NCBI GenBank assembly: GCA_037892935.1
Contig: JAYXKI010000014.1
Coordinates: 682,001-746,000, forward strand
Source of the DNA: Phlebopus portentosus
Lineage: Eukaryota; Basidiomycota; Agaricomycetes; Boletales; Boletinellaceae
DNA length: 64,000 bases
Direction: 5' to 3'
The notes under the pieces are model-generated. The model searched no databases. It saw only the letters and a program-made list of their open reading frames with translations, and was not told the origin of the DNA. Numbering within the stretch: position 1 is the stretch's first letter; every line of letters starts with the position of its first letter. Made by a program: the position numbers and the translations under genes. This document shows positions 24,101 to 35,032 of the stretch, piece by piece.

Positions 24101-25544
24101 ATCTGCGCTCTCGATGATATTGCTTATCTGCGCGTTAGATATACCCTATTTTCGTACCTTTACTATGCCTTGGTCCAAGTAAGCTCAGAATTGTCTCATT
24201 TCCAACGATTTGATCTGATTCTGGGCGTGCAGAACGACGGAGTTTCCGCATCCCTTCTTAAGCACACCCGTAGATTTGCCTCGCTTCAATGTTTCAACGT
24301 ATGTGCTATTTGTTATTCCTGAGTGGCGGCTGGCACTGATACATTTGCGAAGTTACGTTCTATTTGACAATCTTTTTGGTACTCGTCTGCGGGACAGATC
24401 AACCGCTGGAGACGAAATACACTTCATATTGGAAACACCGACATGGATCATTTAGCGCAGTCGAAAATACCCTTCATCTATAATTTTTCTCCGTCTGTCG
24501 TGCCGAAGCCGCTGGACTGGGGCGATCAGATCACGATTTCTGGATAGTGAGCGCATAGTAGTATGATTCGTATACGAATAACTGATCTCATGGCGTTATT
24601 CCGTAGCTGGTTCCTCGACAACCCGGACTTGGACTGGACACCACCCGCAAGCCTATTGCGGTGGATGTCCAAAGCACGAGAGGACGGAAAACCTATTGTG
24701 TATATCGGCTTTGGAAGCATCACTGTACCTAATCCCCCTGCGATGACACGCAGTATTCTGAGGGCGGTCAAAAAGAGCGGCGTTCGTGCGATCATCTCCA
24801 AGGGCTGGTCATCGCGTATGAGCAAATCCAGCGAGATCAAGTTTGAGTTCCCGCCGGAGTGTTACATCGTGCGTATCTTTTCCCCCATCTCCCCGGCCTC
24901 CGAAATCGGATTGCGATGACTGACATCTTCTTTTCGGATTTATTAGATTGACAAGATTCCACACGAGTATGTTCACTAACTACTACGTTTCGAGTCGACG
25001 AGATTGATCTTTTCCTCTCTTAGCTGGCTCTTTCCTCAAATTGACGCGGCACTTCATCACGGCGGTGCAGGGACGACAGGCGCGAGTTTACGCGCGGGTA
25101 TCCCGACGCTTATCAAGCCATGGTTTGGGTGCGTAAAAGGTTTCAAGTCATTGAAGAATGCTCTGGTAGCTGAACTACCCAATATCGTTCTAGCGACCAA
25201 TTCTTTTGGGCTTCACGTGTTCAGAAGATAGGGGCTGGGATGAAGGTGTCGCTGAATTCATCGGAACTTGCTAGTGCTCTCGTAAGAGCCACATCCGATA
25301 GGTGCGTTACTGTGTTGCCCGGAACGTGGATTAGTCACTAACTCGGTGGACGTTCCATAGTATTATGAAAGAGCGTGCGGCGTCTGTTGGAGAGAATATC
25401 AGACAAGTAAGTTTTCAGTTCTTCTGAGAGGTGCGCTCGATTTCTCAAGCGTGGTTTAAGGAAAACGGCACAGTCAATGCTCTACATGCAATTTATACCT
25501 ATCTCGATCGTGCCGGCCGTGTCAGGAAGGAGAAGCCTAATTGA
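21169..25544 (+). CDS. ATG26: Sterol 3-beta-glucosyltransferase, ATG26/UGT51 type
   Basis: Transfers glucose from UDP-glucose to ergosterol at membranes; in some fungi it also serves pexophagy. About 1,140 residues over many small exons. An acidic Ser-rich N-terminus of about 170 residues leads to a first GRAM half ([20 protein letters not shown]) and a PH-like insert ([35 protein letters not shown]). An acidic linker and a second GRAM domain follow ([18 protein letters not shown]). The GT1/GT28 catalytic part starts [20 protein letters not shown] and contains [19 protein letters not shown]. The UDP-glucose site includes [17 protein letters not shown] and, across an intron, a DQFFWA block. 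The gene ends VRKEKPN. The order GRAM-PH-GRAM-GT is the full ATG26 architecture. Exon joins near the 3-prime end were checked and keep frame. Confidence 0.92.
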
Positions 25545-25994
25545 TCAGTTGTCCTCACCCGTGTATGCTATGCTTTGTATATCACTGTCAACATTCCCCT
25601 GTTTTGTGACCTTTACTCCTTTATTTTACTGATCTTGTTTACATCTTTCCCTTTGTTATTACGTCTATTGTTGTGCTTTTAAACACGTACTGTCATATTT
25701 ATTGCATCATGCAATGTCATACCAGCATTCATTGTATCCGTCGTGATGTATTTATATCCCGTAATATTATTCCCTGTGGTATTCAATGCATGTCGTGTTT
25801 TATCTTCTAGACAGGTTTGATACTCCTGTAAGTAATATGTGTGGATGATTGTTCTTCTACCAAGGCTGATGACGGGTTCGGAAGAGAACGGTGTAATAGG
25901 TGAGCAAACTAGAATATCCATTGTACAGATAAATGGAAGTCATTCATGAGCTAAACTTAGTGTTGTTATTAAATGCTATACAGGCAAATATCAG

Positions 25995-26604
25995 TCCTTT
26001 GAACACCCAATACAAAACACTTGTACAGCTTACTGTGCACATCTTTCCCTCAATATTAATATATAGAATGATAATCCTACATGTCATCTATATGCCTAAT
26101 TTTTTTCGAGCTGAAAGTAATCTGCAAAAAATAAATACAGACAGATGAAAAAGTAGAGAGAATGTCACAGAAAACCACTCCTCTGAGCACCATGTGACAT
26201 TACAAATCAGCTATTCTCACCTAGTCATGTAACAAACGCTGATCTCAATTCTTTATCCACCTGTCACACTTTTTATTTTACTTGTCAGTCCATCTTATAT
26301 TAATTTATTGTGTACATGCTTTACCATGAAAACTTGAGTGAAGACAGTTGAAATGTCATATTATTGGACAGAGTGCTTAAAAGTACAACTAAATGTAAAA
26401 CATATTGCTTGAGAACACTGTGTTTAGCCTTATGTCTACCAACTACACCAAAAATTATTGACTATCCGATTTTTACAGCCCCAAAACTTGCTCATTCTCT
26501 TTGAAATTTTACACACACATCAATTGATACATTAAGCACCTACCATAATTTTTTTGTGGTGAGAAATGAAGAGTTGACAGTGGAAACGCGAGGTGTTCAA
26601 AGGA
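25995..26604. repeat. AT-rich segment bounded by a 13-base perfect inverted repeat
   Basis: TCCTTTGAACACC at 25995-26007 recurs in inverted orientation as GGTGTTCAAAGGA at 26592-26604. The enclosed 610 bases are AT-rich and non-coding. This is what a small non-autonomous DNA transposon would look like, but no target-site duplication is visible outside the repeats and the similarity does not extend further inward. A chance match is possible. Confidence 0.3.
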
Positions 26605-27245
26605 ATGGTAGTGTTTAAATGACCAGTATTTGCCCGTACATGTACAATACGCGATATGGCGAAATGAAGACAGTTCTCGCAATTGAGTGAGAGGCCAAAG
26701 TTCAATCCTCTGGTGGTCCAGTCTGCTCCAGGCCAGTCCAGTGTGCGGAAAGAGTCGGACGCGGACAGGTAGGAGAACGCGAGCTTTAAAAGCGCAGCGT
26801 CGCCTCGCGTTCATTTCATCCCGCTTTTTTCTACCGTTGCTCGTCGTCGGCGTCCCGTAACCGTTAGAAAGAGGAGCAGCGGACAGAAGGCGGTGTTTCG
26901 GAGCATTTCGGACGAATCGCAATCCAAGTTGCCTTGGGTTCAAGAAACCTGAACAAGTCGTTGTTGGGGAGACAGAGCGATGCGTCCATGTTTTGATTGG
27001 CCTGGAGAGATGAAAAATGGTCTATCAGACGAGATGTTGTGGTAAACCCGCGCCATGATGAGGATACCTCGGAGGATGAGTGCGTCTTTAGAGCGTGTTT
27101 AGGGAGAGAAAGTCATGTGACGTTATACGGGAGCATACGGGAACCGCGGAATTCACATGACTGGCCAAGTGAACTCGCCGATCATCCGCACTAACGGAAC
27201 ACTATTGGCATATTCACTCCGTAGCCGTAGAGTAGCGTAGCGTAG

Positions 27246-27253
27246 CATATATA
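27246..27253 (+). promoter_or_regulatory. Putative TATA box of isocitrate lyase
   Basis: CATATATA preceded by a short GTAGCGTAGC-type repeat, about 115 bases before the start codon. It is the only TATA-like sequence at a fitting distance. Confidence 0.4.
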
Positions 27254-27365
27254 CACAAGGTCTCATGCTCAGTCTCGCTCCAAGCCTCTCCTTCCTCCTT
27301 TCATCCTAACCACTACGTTCCCCTTACTCTTTCCGCTCTCGACACCAAGATCATCATCGATAAAA

Positions 27366-29162
27366 ATGGCAGCTGAGCGCTTTGCATTTGAGCAGGAAGT
27401 TAGAGAACTCGAGCAGCGTTGGAAGGTATGCATTTTTGTGACTCGGCCAAAACTTATTATGTATACTTATTCAACATCGGATGACAGAGTCCGCGCTTTG
27501 CACGAACCAAGCGCCCGTACACTGCTGACCAGGTTGTCTCAAAACGTGGTACAATCCCAATCTCGTATCCTTCGGACATCCAAGGCAAGAAACTATGGCG
27601 GTTGCTTTCGGAGCACTGGAAAAACAAGACTCCGTCTCATACCTACGGAGCGTAAGTATCAGAACATATCTGTGAAATCGATCTGATACTAAGTAAACAT
27701 GAAGTCTTGATCCGGTGCAAGTCACTCAGATGGCAAAATACTTGGAGACAGTGTATGTTTCCGGTTGGCAAACGTCCAGCACGGCTTCGAGCACGAACGA
27801 GCCGGGTCCCGATCTCGCAGGTATGCAGATTGAATAATTTGTCGATACCTGATCCGTTCCATTAACTCCGCTGCAGATTACCCCTCTAACACCGTTCCAA
27901 ACAAGGTCGAGCACCTGTTCATGGCTCAGCTTTTCCATGATCGCAAGCAGCGGGAAGAGCGTCTCCGTTTGTCCGACGCGGAGCGGGCAGCCACGCCGGC
28001 AATCGATTATCTCCGCCCCATTATCGCCGATGCGGACACGGGCCACGGAGGTCTCACGGCAGTCATGAAGCTCGCGAAGCTCTTTGTCGAGAAGGGTGCT
28101 GCGGGTATTCACATTGAGGACCAGGCACCCGGAACGAAGAAGTGCGGTCATATGGCTGGGAAAGTCCTCGTCCCCATCCAGGAACACATTAACCGCTTGG
28201 TGGCGATTAGATTGCAATATGATATTATGGGAGTGGAGAACTTGATTGTGTGCCGTACGGATTCGGAGGCTGCTACGCTCATTACGACCAATGTTGATGA
28301 AAGGGACCATCCGTTCATTCTTGGCTCAACGAACCCTTCACTTCGCCCGCTCGTGACTGTCATGAACGAGGCAGAAGCTTCCGGTAGGGTTGGCGATGCT
28401 TTGCAGGCAGTCGAGGATGCCTGGGTTGCTCAGGCTGGTATCAAAACCTACGGCGATGCGCTCACCGAAGCGCTCGTCGCCCAATCACCCTCCTTCACTG
28501 GCTCCCGCGTCGCGGAATTCCAATCCAGAGTCCACTCGCTCTCAAAAGACAATGCTCTCGCACTGGCAAAGGGATTCGGTCTTCAGACTGCGCCGTTCTG
28601 GGACTGGGATGCCCCGAGGACGCGGGAAGGGTTCTACCGCTACCAGGGTGGTACGCAATGTGCCATCGCGCGTTCGTGCGCGTACGCTCCGTACGCCGAT
28701 GCATTGTGGATGGAGACGAAGAAGCCCATCCTCTCCCAAGCGCGGGAATTCGCGCAGGGCGTGCACGCTGTGCACCCGGAGGTCTGGCTCGCATACAACC
28801 TCTCTCCGTCCTTCAACTGGGAAGCCGCAGGCCTCGGTCCGGCGGAGATGAAGTCGTACATCTGGGAGCTTGGGAAGCTCGGCTTCGTCTGGCAGTTCAT
28901 CACGCTCGGCGGCTTGCACAGTAATGCGTACATCTCCGACCTGTTCGCGAGTACGTTCCAGAAGGAGGGCATGAAGGCGTATGTTGAGATTGTCCAGAGG
29001 CGAGAGAGGGAGATCGGATGCGATGTGCTGACGCATCAGAAATGGAGCGGTGCGGAGTATGTGGACGGACTGCTCAAGACCATCACGGGCGGTGTGAGCT
29101 CGACGGCTGCTATGGGCAAGGGAGTTACGGAGGATCAGTTCAAGGCACAGGTGAAGCTGTAG
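27366..29162 (+). CDS. ICL1: Isocitrate lyase
   Basis: Glyoxylate-cycle enzyme that splits isocitrate into succinate and glyoxylate, needed to grow on C2 compounds and fatty acids. About 540 residues in four exons; the last exon is long (from about 27876). Order: [15 protein letters not shown], the N-terminal helical part with [13 protein letters not shown] and [14 protein letters not shown], then [14 protein letters not shown], and the active-site loop KKCGHMAGK with the catalytic cysteine. Further on are [33 protein letters not shown] and [12 protein letters not shown]; the enzyme ends with [12 protein letters not shown] and [17 protein letters not shown]. The fungal insertion between the barrel halves is present. 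All introns splice in frame. High codon bias toward C/G third positions suggests strong expression. Confidence 0.96.
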
Positions 29163-29496
29163 GGTGAACAGGAGAGGCTCACTTTACATATGCGTTTCCT
29201 ATTAGTTGATACATATAGAGTTTTTCTTCCGAATTCTTAGTCAAATATGCCTATCATTTGTACTTTACTTCCGTCAAAAGCAATTCAAAGTGCAATTTTG
29301 TTGTAGTAGAAAGAAAGCTTGCATTTACGAGTAATAATACAGATAAAGAGGAGAAACAATAAGTATCGAAACGAATGAACGAAAAAACCCAGTCCCTCTT
29401 AAAAAACACGGGTCAACAGCCAGAAGAAATAACAGAACGAAACGTGTACAACTGGGCATACCTAATCATCCTCGTCATCGCCGTCTGCAACGAGAA
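29163..29496. other. Convergent 3-prime region of isocitrate lyase and EAF6
   Basis: AT-rich untranslated sequence of two genes meeting tail to tail; nothing else seen. The EAF6 stop at 29497 follows an acidic tail, and a further acidic stretch lies just downstream in another frame. Confidence 0.4.
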
Positions 29497-30463
29497 TCAA
29501 TCATCGTCAGCCTGACGAGGCTTCTTGCTCATACGTCCCCTCGCAGTAGAGACCGCCGAGACTGAATTCCCCTCTCCTCCTTCCTCTATCCCTTCCATAC
29601 TCGTACCTCCTCCTGCAGCTTGTGCAGCAGCCTGAGCCTGAGCTTGGGCCTGGGCAGCCGCAGCCGCAGCAATCATCGCGTTCCTCTCCTTCTCCCTCGC
29701 TGCACTCGCTCTCTTCCGTCTCTGATACTCCTTATCGCGCATTTTCTTCTGCTGTGCCGCAGTCAACGGCTGATGTTGATGCCCGCTACTGCTTCCATCG
29801 TGGGATTTCTGCTGAGAGACGGGAGTGGTGGAGGTGGGTGGAGGGAGGACGATCGATGTTAGGCCTGGTGTTGGGCCCCGGGAGTTGGATGAGAGCGTTG
29901 AGTTTGGGTTGAGTAAGGCGAATGGGGGGCCGAAGGCGTCTGAGTCGTCTGCACCTTCTGCGAGGAGGTCAAGGCTCTGTCAGACATGCAAAATGAACGA
30001 CGTTAGAAGACGAACTTATAGAAGCGAGATAAACGAACCTTCTGATAGCTCAATGAACTGTTCGAAAACACACGATCCGCATCGGTAGGCTCATGTCTTC
30101 TCCGTCCAACGCTCTGAGTCTTGAGGTACCCATCAAATCCCTGAATGATATTCCCTCCGCTGTGTTGTGCTGTCTCGCTCAGGTAGGAGCCTTCGAAGTT
30201 GTAGATCTGAACCTCTAGTTGTGCCTGAATTTTAAGCGGAACATTCATACAGGCCGTGCACGCAAGACAGCAAGGGATTGTCAGCGGAGATGGTGGCGAG
30301 GGGAGCCGAACGGGCGCACCAGTTGTCTGTCGACCAACCGTTTCTTCTGCAAAGCCTGAATGAGCTCCTTGCGCGCTGCATCGTAGCGTGCTTTCTCCTC
30401 TGAAGTCAGCGAAGCATTCGATATCGCATTTGCTGCTGCTGCCGCTGCCGTCGCCACGTCCAT
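29497..30463 (-). CDS. EAF6: EAF6-like subunit of histone acetyltransferase complexes
   Basis: Small coiled-coil subunit of NuA4/NuA3-type acetyltransferases (MEAF6 in animals). Three exons give about 270 residues. Exon 1 (from the ATG at 30463) holds an Ala-rich lead and EEKARYDAARKELIQALQKK. Exon 2 (AQLEVQIYNFEGSYLSET, GNIIQGFDGYLKTQ, RRRHEPTDADRVFSNSS) is the family signature. Exon 3 is a fungal extension: Pro/Ser-rich, then a basic coiled coil (QQKKMRDKEYQRRKRA), an Ala/Gln run and the acidic end. Both introns keep frame. The N-terminal half with its upstream region was duplicated to 33446-33830, where it is broken. Yeast Eaf6 is much shorter; the extra length is all in exon 3. Confidence 0.85.
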
Positions 30464-31313
30464 CTCCGCAGCGAACGATGTCGCTTCCGTTATGCTCGTA
30501 TCTCTTCGTCCAGCTCCGTTGGATGCGAGTGCGACAAAACGCGCTGATCTGGTAGTTTCACCTGTCCTGGAACGTTGTCAACAGGTGTTACAGGGGCTCC
30601 GAGTCCGCGCTTGTCGCCGTGTTACGCCCTTCCAATTTTTAGGATTCGCCCGAGATGCTCAGATTATATGCATATATGTTTTAAAGAGAAAGTAACTTGT
30701 AGCTTGACCCGGACTTGTTAGAGGCCATTGATTAGACCGTGCTGTTTGTTTGGCATCTATTTATGCAACATCATTACCGTGAGAAATGATCTACATATAC
30801 AGTACCGACGTACCGACCCCCATTTATGGAAGGTGATTTGCATGCCTTCTCGGAAAATATATATGCCGATTAAGTATCCGACGCTTATAGTACCAGATAT
30901 TTCTTCCTAAAGCAGGGGGGCCGAAGACTTAATGTACCCACCTGTATATTAAGTATTATTTCTTCATCCTTGCTTCATCCAAGGCCATGGACAGTGGATT
31001 TGCATGGCGATTCACTGCCCCTTTGCACATGCTCTCAACTCATTCGTCCCCTGAAGCGGTGAATCCCAGACGAAGTAACGTTTCTGGCCGTGGATATCAG
31101 CGGGAAGCGCGGCTTGATATTCTGTGCAGAGAAGCGCCGTACGATACTCATCACGACTCATAAGGAAACCAAATGTTCGACTTCTGTTGCAAATACCATG
31201 CCATCCAACTGATAATCAAACGCAAAATCGGTGAGAAAACGGTCCTTGTCCTTGTGACCATATTTGATGGTATAAAATCAAGCAAGTTCTTTGAGGTTTC
31301 GTCCTCCCGCATC
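30464..31313. promoter_or_regulatory. Divergent EAF6-ADH spacer, left copy
   Basis: Should contain both promoters. Segments at about 30560-30690 and 30730-30800 recur, diverged, at about 33910-34040 and 34095-34150 in the right copy. The last 70 bases before the ADH start are conserved between copies, with a TATA box. Confidence 0.55.
31271..31277 (+). promoter_or_regulatory. TATA box of alcohol dehydrogenase 1
   Basis: TATAAAA, 37 bases before the start codon and preceded by CTTGTCCTTGTGA, a block also found before the second ADH gene. Conservation between the copies supports function. Confidence 0.6.
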
Positions 31314-32776
31314 ATGTCCGAGACTTCGCTTAACGCAATCCCAAGTGTCCAGCGCGCACTTATCTTACCAACTCTCGGTGTGCCTCTCAAGCTCATTAAT
31401 GATCATCCCGTCGTTGCTCCGAGCGACCTCCTCCCTGGTCAATGTCTTGTAAAGCTCACCCACTCTGGCGTCTGTCACTCGGACTTTGCAATTAAAGAAG
31501 GGTGGTTCGCACAGAAGACGAGTCCGAAACCGAATTTGATCGGTGGTCATGAAGGCGTTGGGACCGTAGTAGCTGTCGGCAAGCATACTCATAACTCGCC
31601 AGTCAAGGTTGGAGAACGCGTTGGTATTACATTCTTAGCCAACACCTGTCGAAATTGCGAGCATTGTCTGGATGGTGATGAATCCTGTAAGAAGATCTAC
31701 CCCCAGAAGTCGACATGCACTGATTGAAGGTGAATTTCTCTAGATTGTACTCAGCTGCAGAGGTTCGGATCCACGGTCGACGGCACTTTCTGCGAGTTCA
31801 CGGTTGCTTCCGTAGATTTTGTTGTGCCCATTCCGGATTCACTGACAGATGCAGAAGCAGCCCCAATTATGTGCGCGGTAAGTAAAGATAATATGGATCT
31901 TCTCTCAATTGGATCCATTCTTATTTTGATCTTCTCGTTCTAACTTTAGGGCTTTACCGTCTACAATGCCCTACAACAGTGCGATGCTCGCATTGGGAAT
32001 TGGGTCGTGATACCTGGTGCAGGAGGCGGTCTTGGCCATCTAGGTAACAGAAAGTCCACATGAAGGAATAATCCGATTTTCTAACGGTGCCTACCATAGC
32101 CGTCCAGTATGCAGTGGCCATGGGTCTACGCGTAGTCGCAATCGACTCAGGTGAAGACAAGCGTAAACTTGTCCTTGAGCTCGGAGCGGAGAAATGGATC
32201 GACTACAAAGAGAGCAGAGATCTCGTTTCTGATATCATTGCCGCTACCGAAGGAGGCGCTCATGCTGCGGTTATTACAACGGGCAGCACTGCCGTTTATA
32301 ACCAAGCGGTTGGATATCTACGGAACCGAGCTATTCTGGTAGTCGTTGGCCTACCTAAGGATGGCGTTATATCTGTCCCGTTGGTAGTGCTCGCTGCAAG
32401 GGTAAGTTCACGCGTCTATCGAATATCAAATTCGACTAATGCATTTTATTAAGGGCATCACAGTTCGCGGAATTCTGATAGGGTACAACGATTCTCTCTC
32501 TCTCCGCCCTGCCAGATTGATTGTTCACTTATCTTGCGCCTGCATTGTAGGAATCGCCAATCTGCCAAGGAGGCCGTCCAACTCGCCGCAATAGGCAAAG
32601 TGAAGTGTCGGTATACTCTCAGAGGTCTTTCGGAGCTTGAGCAGTGCGTACATTTTCCACTGGGTCCTTGTGATATGACTTCATTTATTTATTTATTTTG
32701 CGCGACGTGCAGAGTTTACGAAGAGATGGAAGAGAATAAGGTTGTTGGTCGCATTGTCCTCGACATATCAAAGTGA
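31314..32776 (+). CDS. Zinc-dependent alcohol dehydrogenase, left copy
   Basis: Interconverts ethanol (or a similar primary alcohol) and aldehyde with NAD. About 360 residues in six exons, all in frame. Catalytic zinc site: SGVCHSDF (Cys), GGHEGVGTVV (His) and the Cys in IMCAG. Structural zinc site: CRNCEHCLDGDESC, four cysteines with normal spacing. The Rossmann motif is GAGGGLGHLAVQYA, followed by AIDSGEDKR, whose Asp marks NAD preference. C-terminal parts: GITVRGILIG and LDISK. It resembles the cytosolic tetrameric ADH1 family of yeasts. A near copy lies at 35033-36484 with identical intron positions, from a tandem duplication; a strong TATA box suggests regulated, possibly carbon-source dependent expression. 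Confidence 0.93.
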
Positions 32777-33445
32777 ATAATGACTCAATGCGATGCACCT
32801 GTTTCTTTGTTCTTGTCATTTCTCGCTCCCGCCGTTCAGTAGTGCTGTATTCTGTCTCGCTTCATTGTAATTCATTTCGATTGCAATGAGTACAAATTTG
32901 ATTAGGATACTGTGTTGCTCAAACAAGAAAACCAGAATTCAAGCTCATCTGAAAACCGCTTTGCTTGCAGGCTTACTGTGTGGGGTTTGAGATAATGAAT
33001 TATGTGTGTATTTACAAAATGGAAGCTAAAAAAAAGCAACAAAACCACAGCACCCAGGATTCCCGCGTGGTCCCCCACCGTGGTACTAACTGGGCGGTAC
33101 TCCGTTTAACTGCGCAGATCAGACGGGATGCGGTGTTTTCAGAGTCCTATGGCCATGGATACTATTTTGTAAAAGTACGGACTATATGCAGTCGATTTAA
33201 ACCCTCATGAATCGAAGTCAACTTCAGCTTCGGTTTACGAAGAGCAAGAAAGTAGTTTACATTTATTTGAGCCATGGCATTCCATGGCATTAGTTACCTC
33301 TTGAACCATCATGGTGAAAATGAATGAAGTTTAACGAGGTATACGGGATTTAGTTAAAGCGATTGATTTACAGACAATGCCCGACAGAAAGTCGCTCGCT
33401 GGGGGAAAATAATGAACGAACGTTCCGACAGCTCGAAGAGACATG

Positions 33446-33830
33446 TGGAACCACACGATCCGCATCGGTAGGCATATCTTCCTCTGTTTACGTTCTGCGT
33501 CTCGAGGTAGCCATCACAGCTTTGAATGATATTGCCTCTACCGTGTTGTGTTGTGCCGTCTCGCTCTGGTAGAAATCCTCGAAGTTGCAAATTTGGATCT
33601 CAACAGTGCCTAGCAGCGCCTATATTTCAAGCGGAACGCTCATAAACGCGTACGCAACATGGCAAAAGTCTGTCATCAGAGAAGAGGTGGTGAGATCAGA
33701 ATGTGCACACCAGTTGTCTATCGGTCTCAACTGTTCCTTCTACAACGCCTGAATGAGAATCTTCTTTGTGGTCATGGAAGCATTTGATGCCGCCGCCACA
33801 CCTCTGTGGCTAAGCTAAGAACGCCACTTC
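33446..33830 (-). pseudogene. Truncated, frameshifted EAF6 copy
   Basis: Right-copy relic of EAF6 exons 1 and 2. QICNFEDFYQSETAQH is readable, then GNIIQ and CDGYLETQN follow only in another frame, so at least one indel is present. The equivalent of the third exon (basic coiled coil and acidic tail) is missing, and the start-codon region has decayed. It cannot make a full EAF6. It is read toward the left, divergent from the second ADH gene, exactly as in the intact left unit. Confidence 0.8.
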
Positions 33831-34979
33831 CACTGTGAGTGTCTCTCTTCCCCCAACCACGCATCCGTCCGCAACTTCAGTTGTCTGCGGTGGTGAGACA
33901 AATCCGCTGTATCACCTAGGCAGAAACGTGTCAACAAGGCGTTACAGACACTCCGAATCCATGCTTGTCGCGTCTTACACCGTCTGAGTTGCGAGAATTT
34001 CCATTCATGAGACATTCGGATCATGCGCAAGCATGCTTCAACGAGAAAGCGAAGTGCAACACTGAGCACACTCGTTAGAGACTACTTGTGATTGGAGAGT
34101 GAGACCGTATTGTTTGGCTTTATTTATGCGCCATATTACCGAGAAGTGAACGCTATGGGGAATTTTTGTGCAGACTGTTACGCGTGACAAACTTTAGAGA
34201 CGATGGGGAACTTAGGCTACAGCATGCATGCCATGCGCTACTCCTGCTCCAAAGAAAGAAATTCACGTATTTGTGAGTGAGTGAGAGTCCCCTTGACGAT
34301 GAAATATATGCATTACTCCCCTCAAAATAAGATCTAGATATGGAATCTAGCATTACGAGTTACCAATTCCTACGCGCAGTCGAATACAGTATGGCCACCG
34401 CCGCCGCTGAGGGATTGTCTTTCTTTTCTTACCCTCAACGCACAACGGACTTGTGCGGCAAGTTCACCAGGCCCCTCGCATCCATCTGTTCTCAATTCAA
34501 TGATTTCCTGCAGGAACCAATGAGTCTAGGGCGAAGCCGCGTTCCTGATTATGGACACCGCCGGAAGCATCCCTTGGTCTCCCTTCTCAGATGCATAGAA
34601 GCTCACCAAATGACCGTAAAGATTCAGGCCAACCAAGGCAATTCTAGAGGACTTGAACACAACACAGTCACGGGTGCGTCTTTTGCTTATTCCGTTTTTT
34701 TTTTGGATTTGCAAGTGGAGGTGGACTCCTGTAGACCTCCTCTTTCAATCCAGACTCGGAGCTTTCGTCCGACTCAGGATTTCGTTTAAAATAGGAGAAT
34801 GGTTGACCTGGGCACTTCATACTCGGTATCAGCAGGTCTGTCGACTTGTCCGGATTTGGTCCTTCTAATAGCTAAATATTTCCCATATCCGGCTATTCAG
34901 AGAACGAGTAATGCTGACGGGAGGTCTGAAATGCACCCGATTAAATGTTCTTGTCCTTGTGATCATATTTATCATATGG
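33831..34979. other. Spacer upstream of the second ADH gene
   Basis: The first part matches the left-copy spacer at low similarity. The section around 34340-34790 has no counterpart in the left copy and contains an open frame of 149 residues without recognisable motif. A T run (34694-34702) interrupts it. No gene is called. Confidence 0.4.
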
Positions 34980-34986
34980 TATAAAT
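34980..34986 (+). promoter_or_regulatory. TATA box of alcohol dehydrogenase 2
   Basis: TATAAAT, 47 bases before the start codon, behind the same CTTGTCCTTGTGA block that precedes the left ADH gene. Confidence 0.6.
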
Positions 34987-35032
34987 CAAGGTCCCTTCTT
35001 GAGCGGTTGTTTCATCCGAGCCCTCCCTCATC

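Larger units (their letters stand above)
25545..27365. other. Long intergenic region with an AT-rich island
   Basis: About 1.8 kb without a recognised gene. The part from about 25,680 to 26,560 is clearly more AT-rich than the flanks and contains an inverted repeat pair (listed separately). The part after 26,700 has normal composition and includes the isocitrate lyase promoter. Confidence 0.45.
30066..33440. repeat. Tandem segmental duplication, left copy
   Basis: Left unit of a direct duplication. It holds the first two EAF6 exons, the EAF6-ADH divergent spacer, the alcohol dehydrogenase gene and about 600 bases behind it. Matching landmarks in the right copy include CCGCATCGGTAGGC (30076 and 33456), TTGTCAACAGG-like sequence behind the EAF6 start, the whole ADH gene, and CAGAAAGTCGCT near the end. 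Boundaries are approximate. Confidence 0.75.

Noticed and set aside
28542..29036. Minus-strand open frame of 164 residues inside isocitrate lyase
   Set aside because: It is antisense to a highly conserved exon with strong codon bias, which commonly opens the opposite frame.
34340..34789. Open frame of 149 residues in the extra part of the right dupl. spacer
   Set aside because: No conserved motif, no counterpart in the left copy, and it is interrupted by a T run; not enough to call a gene.
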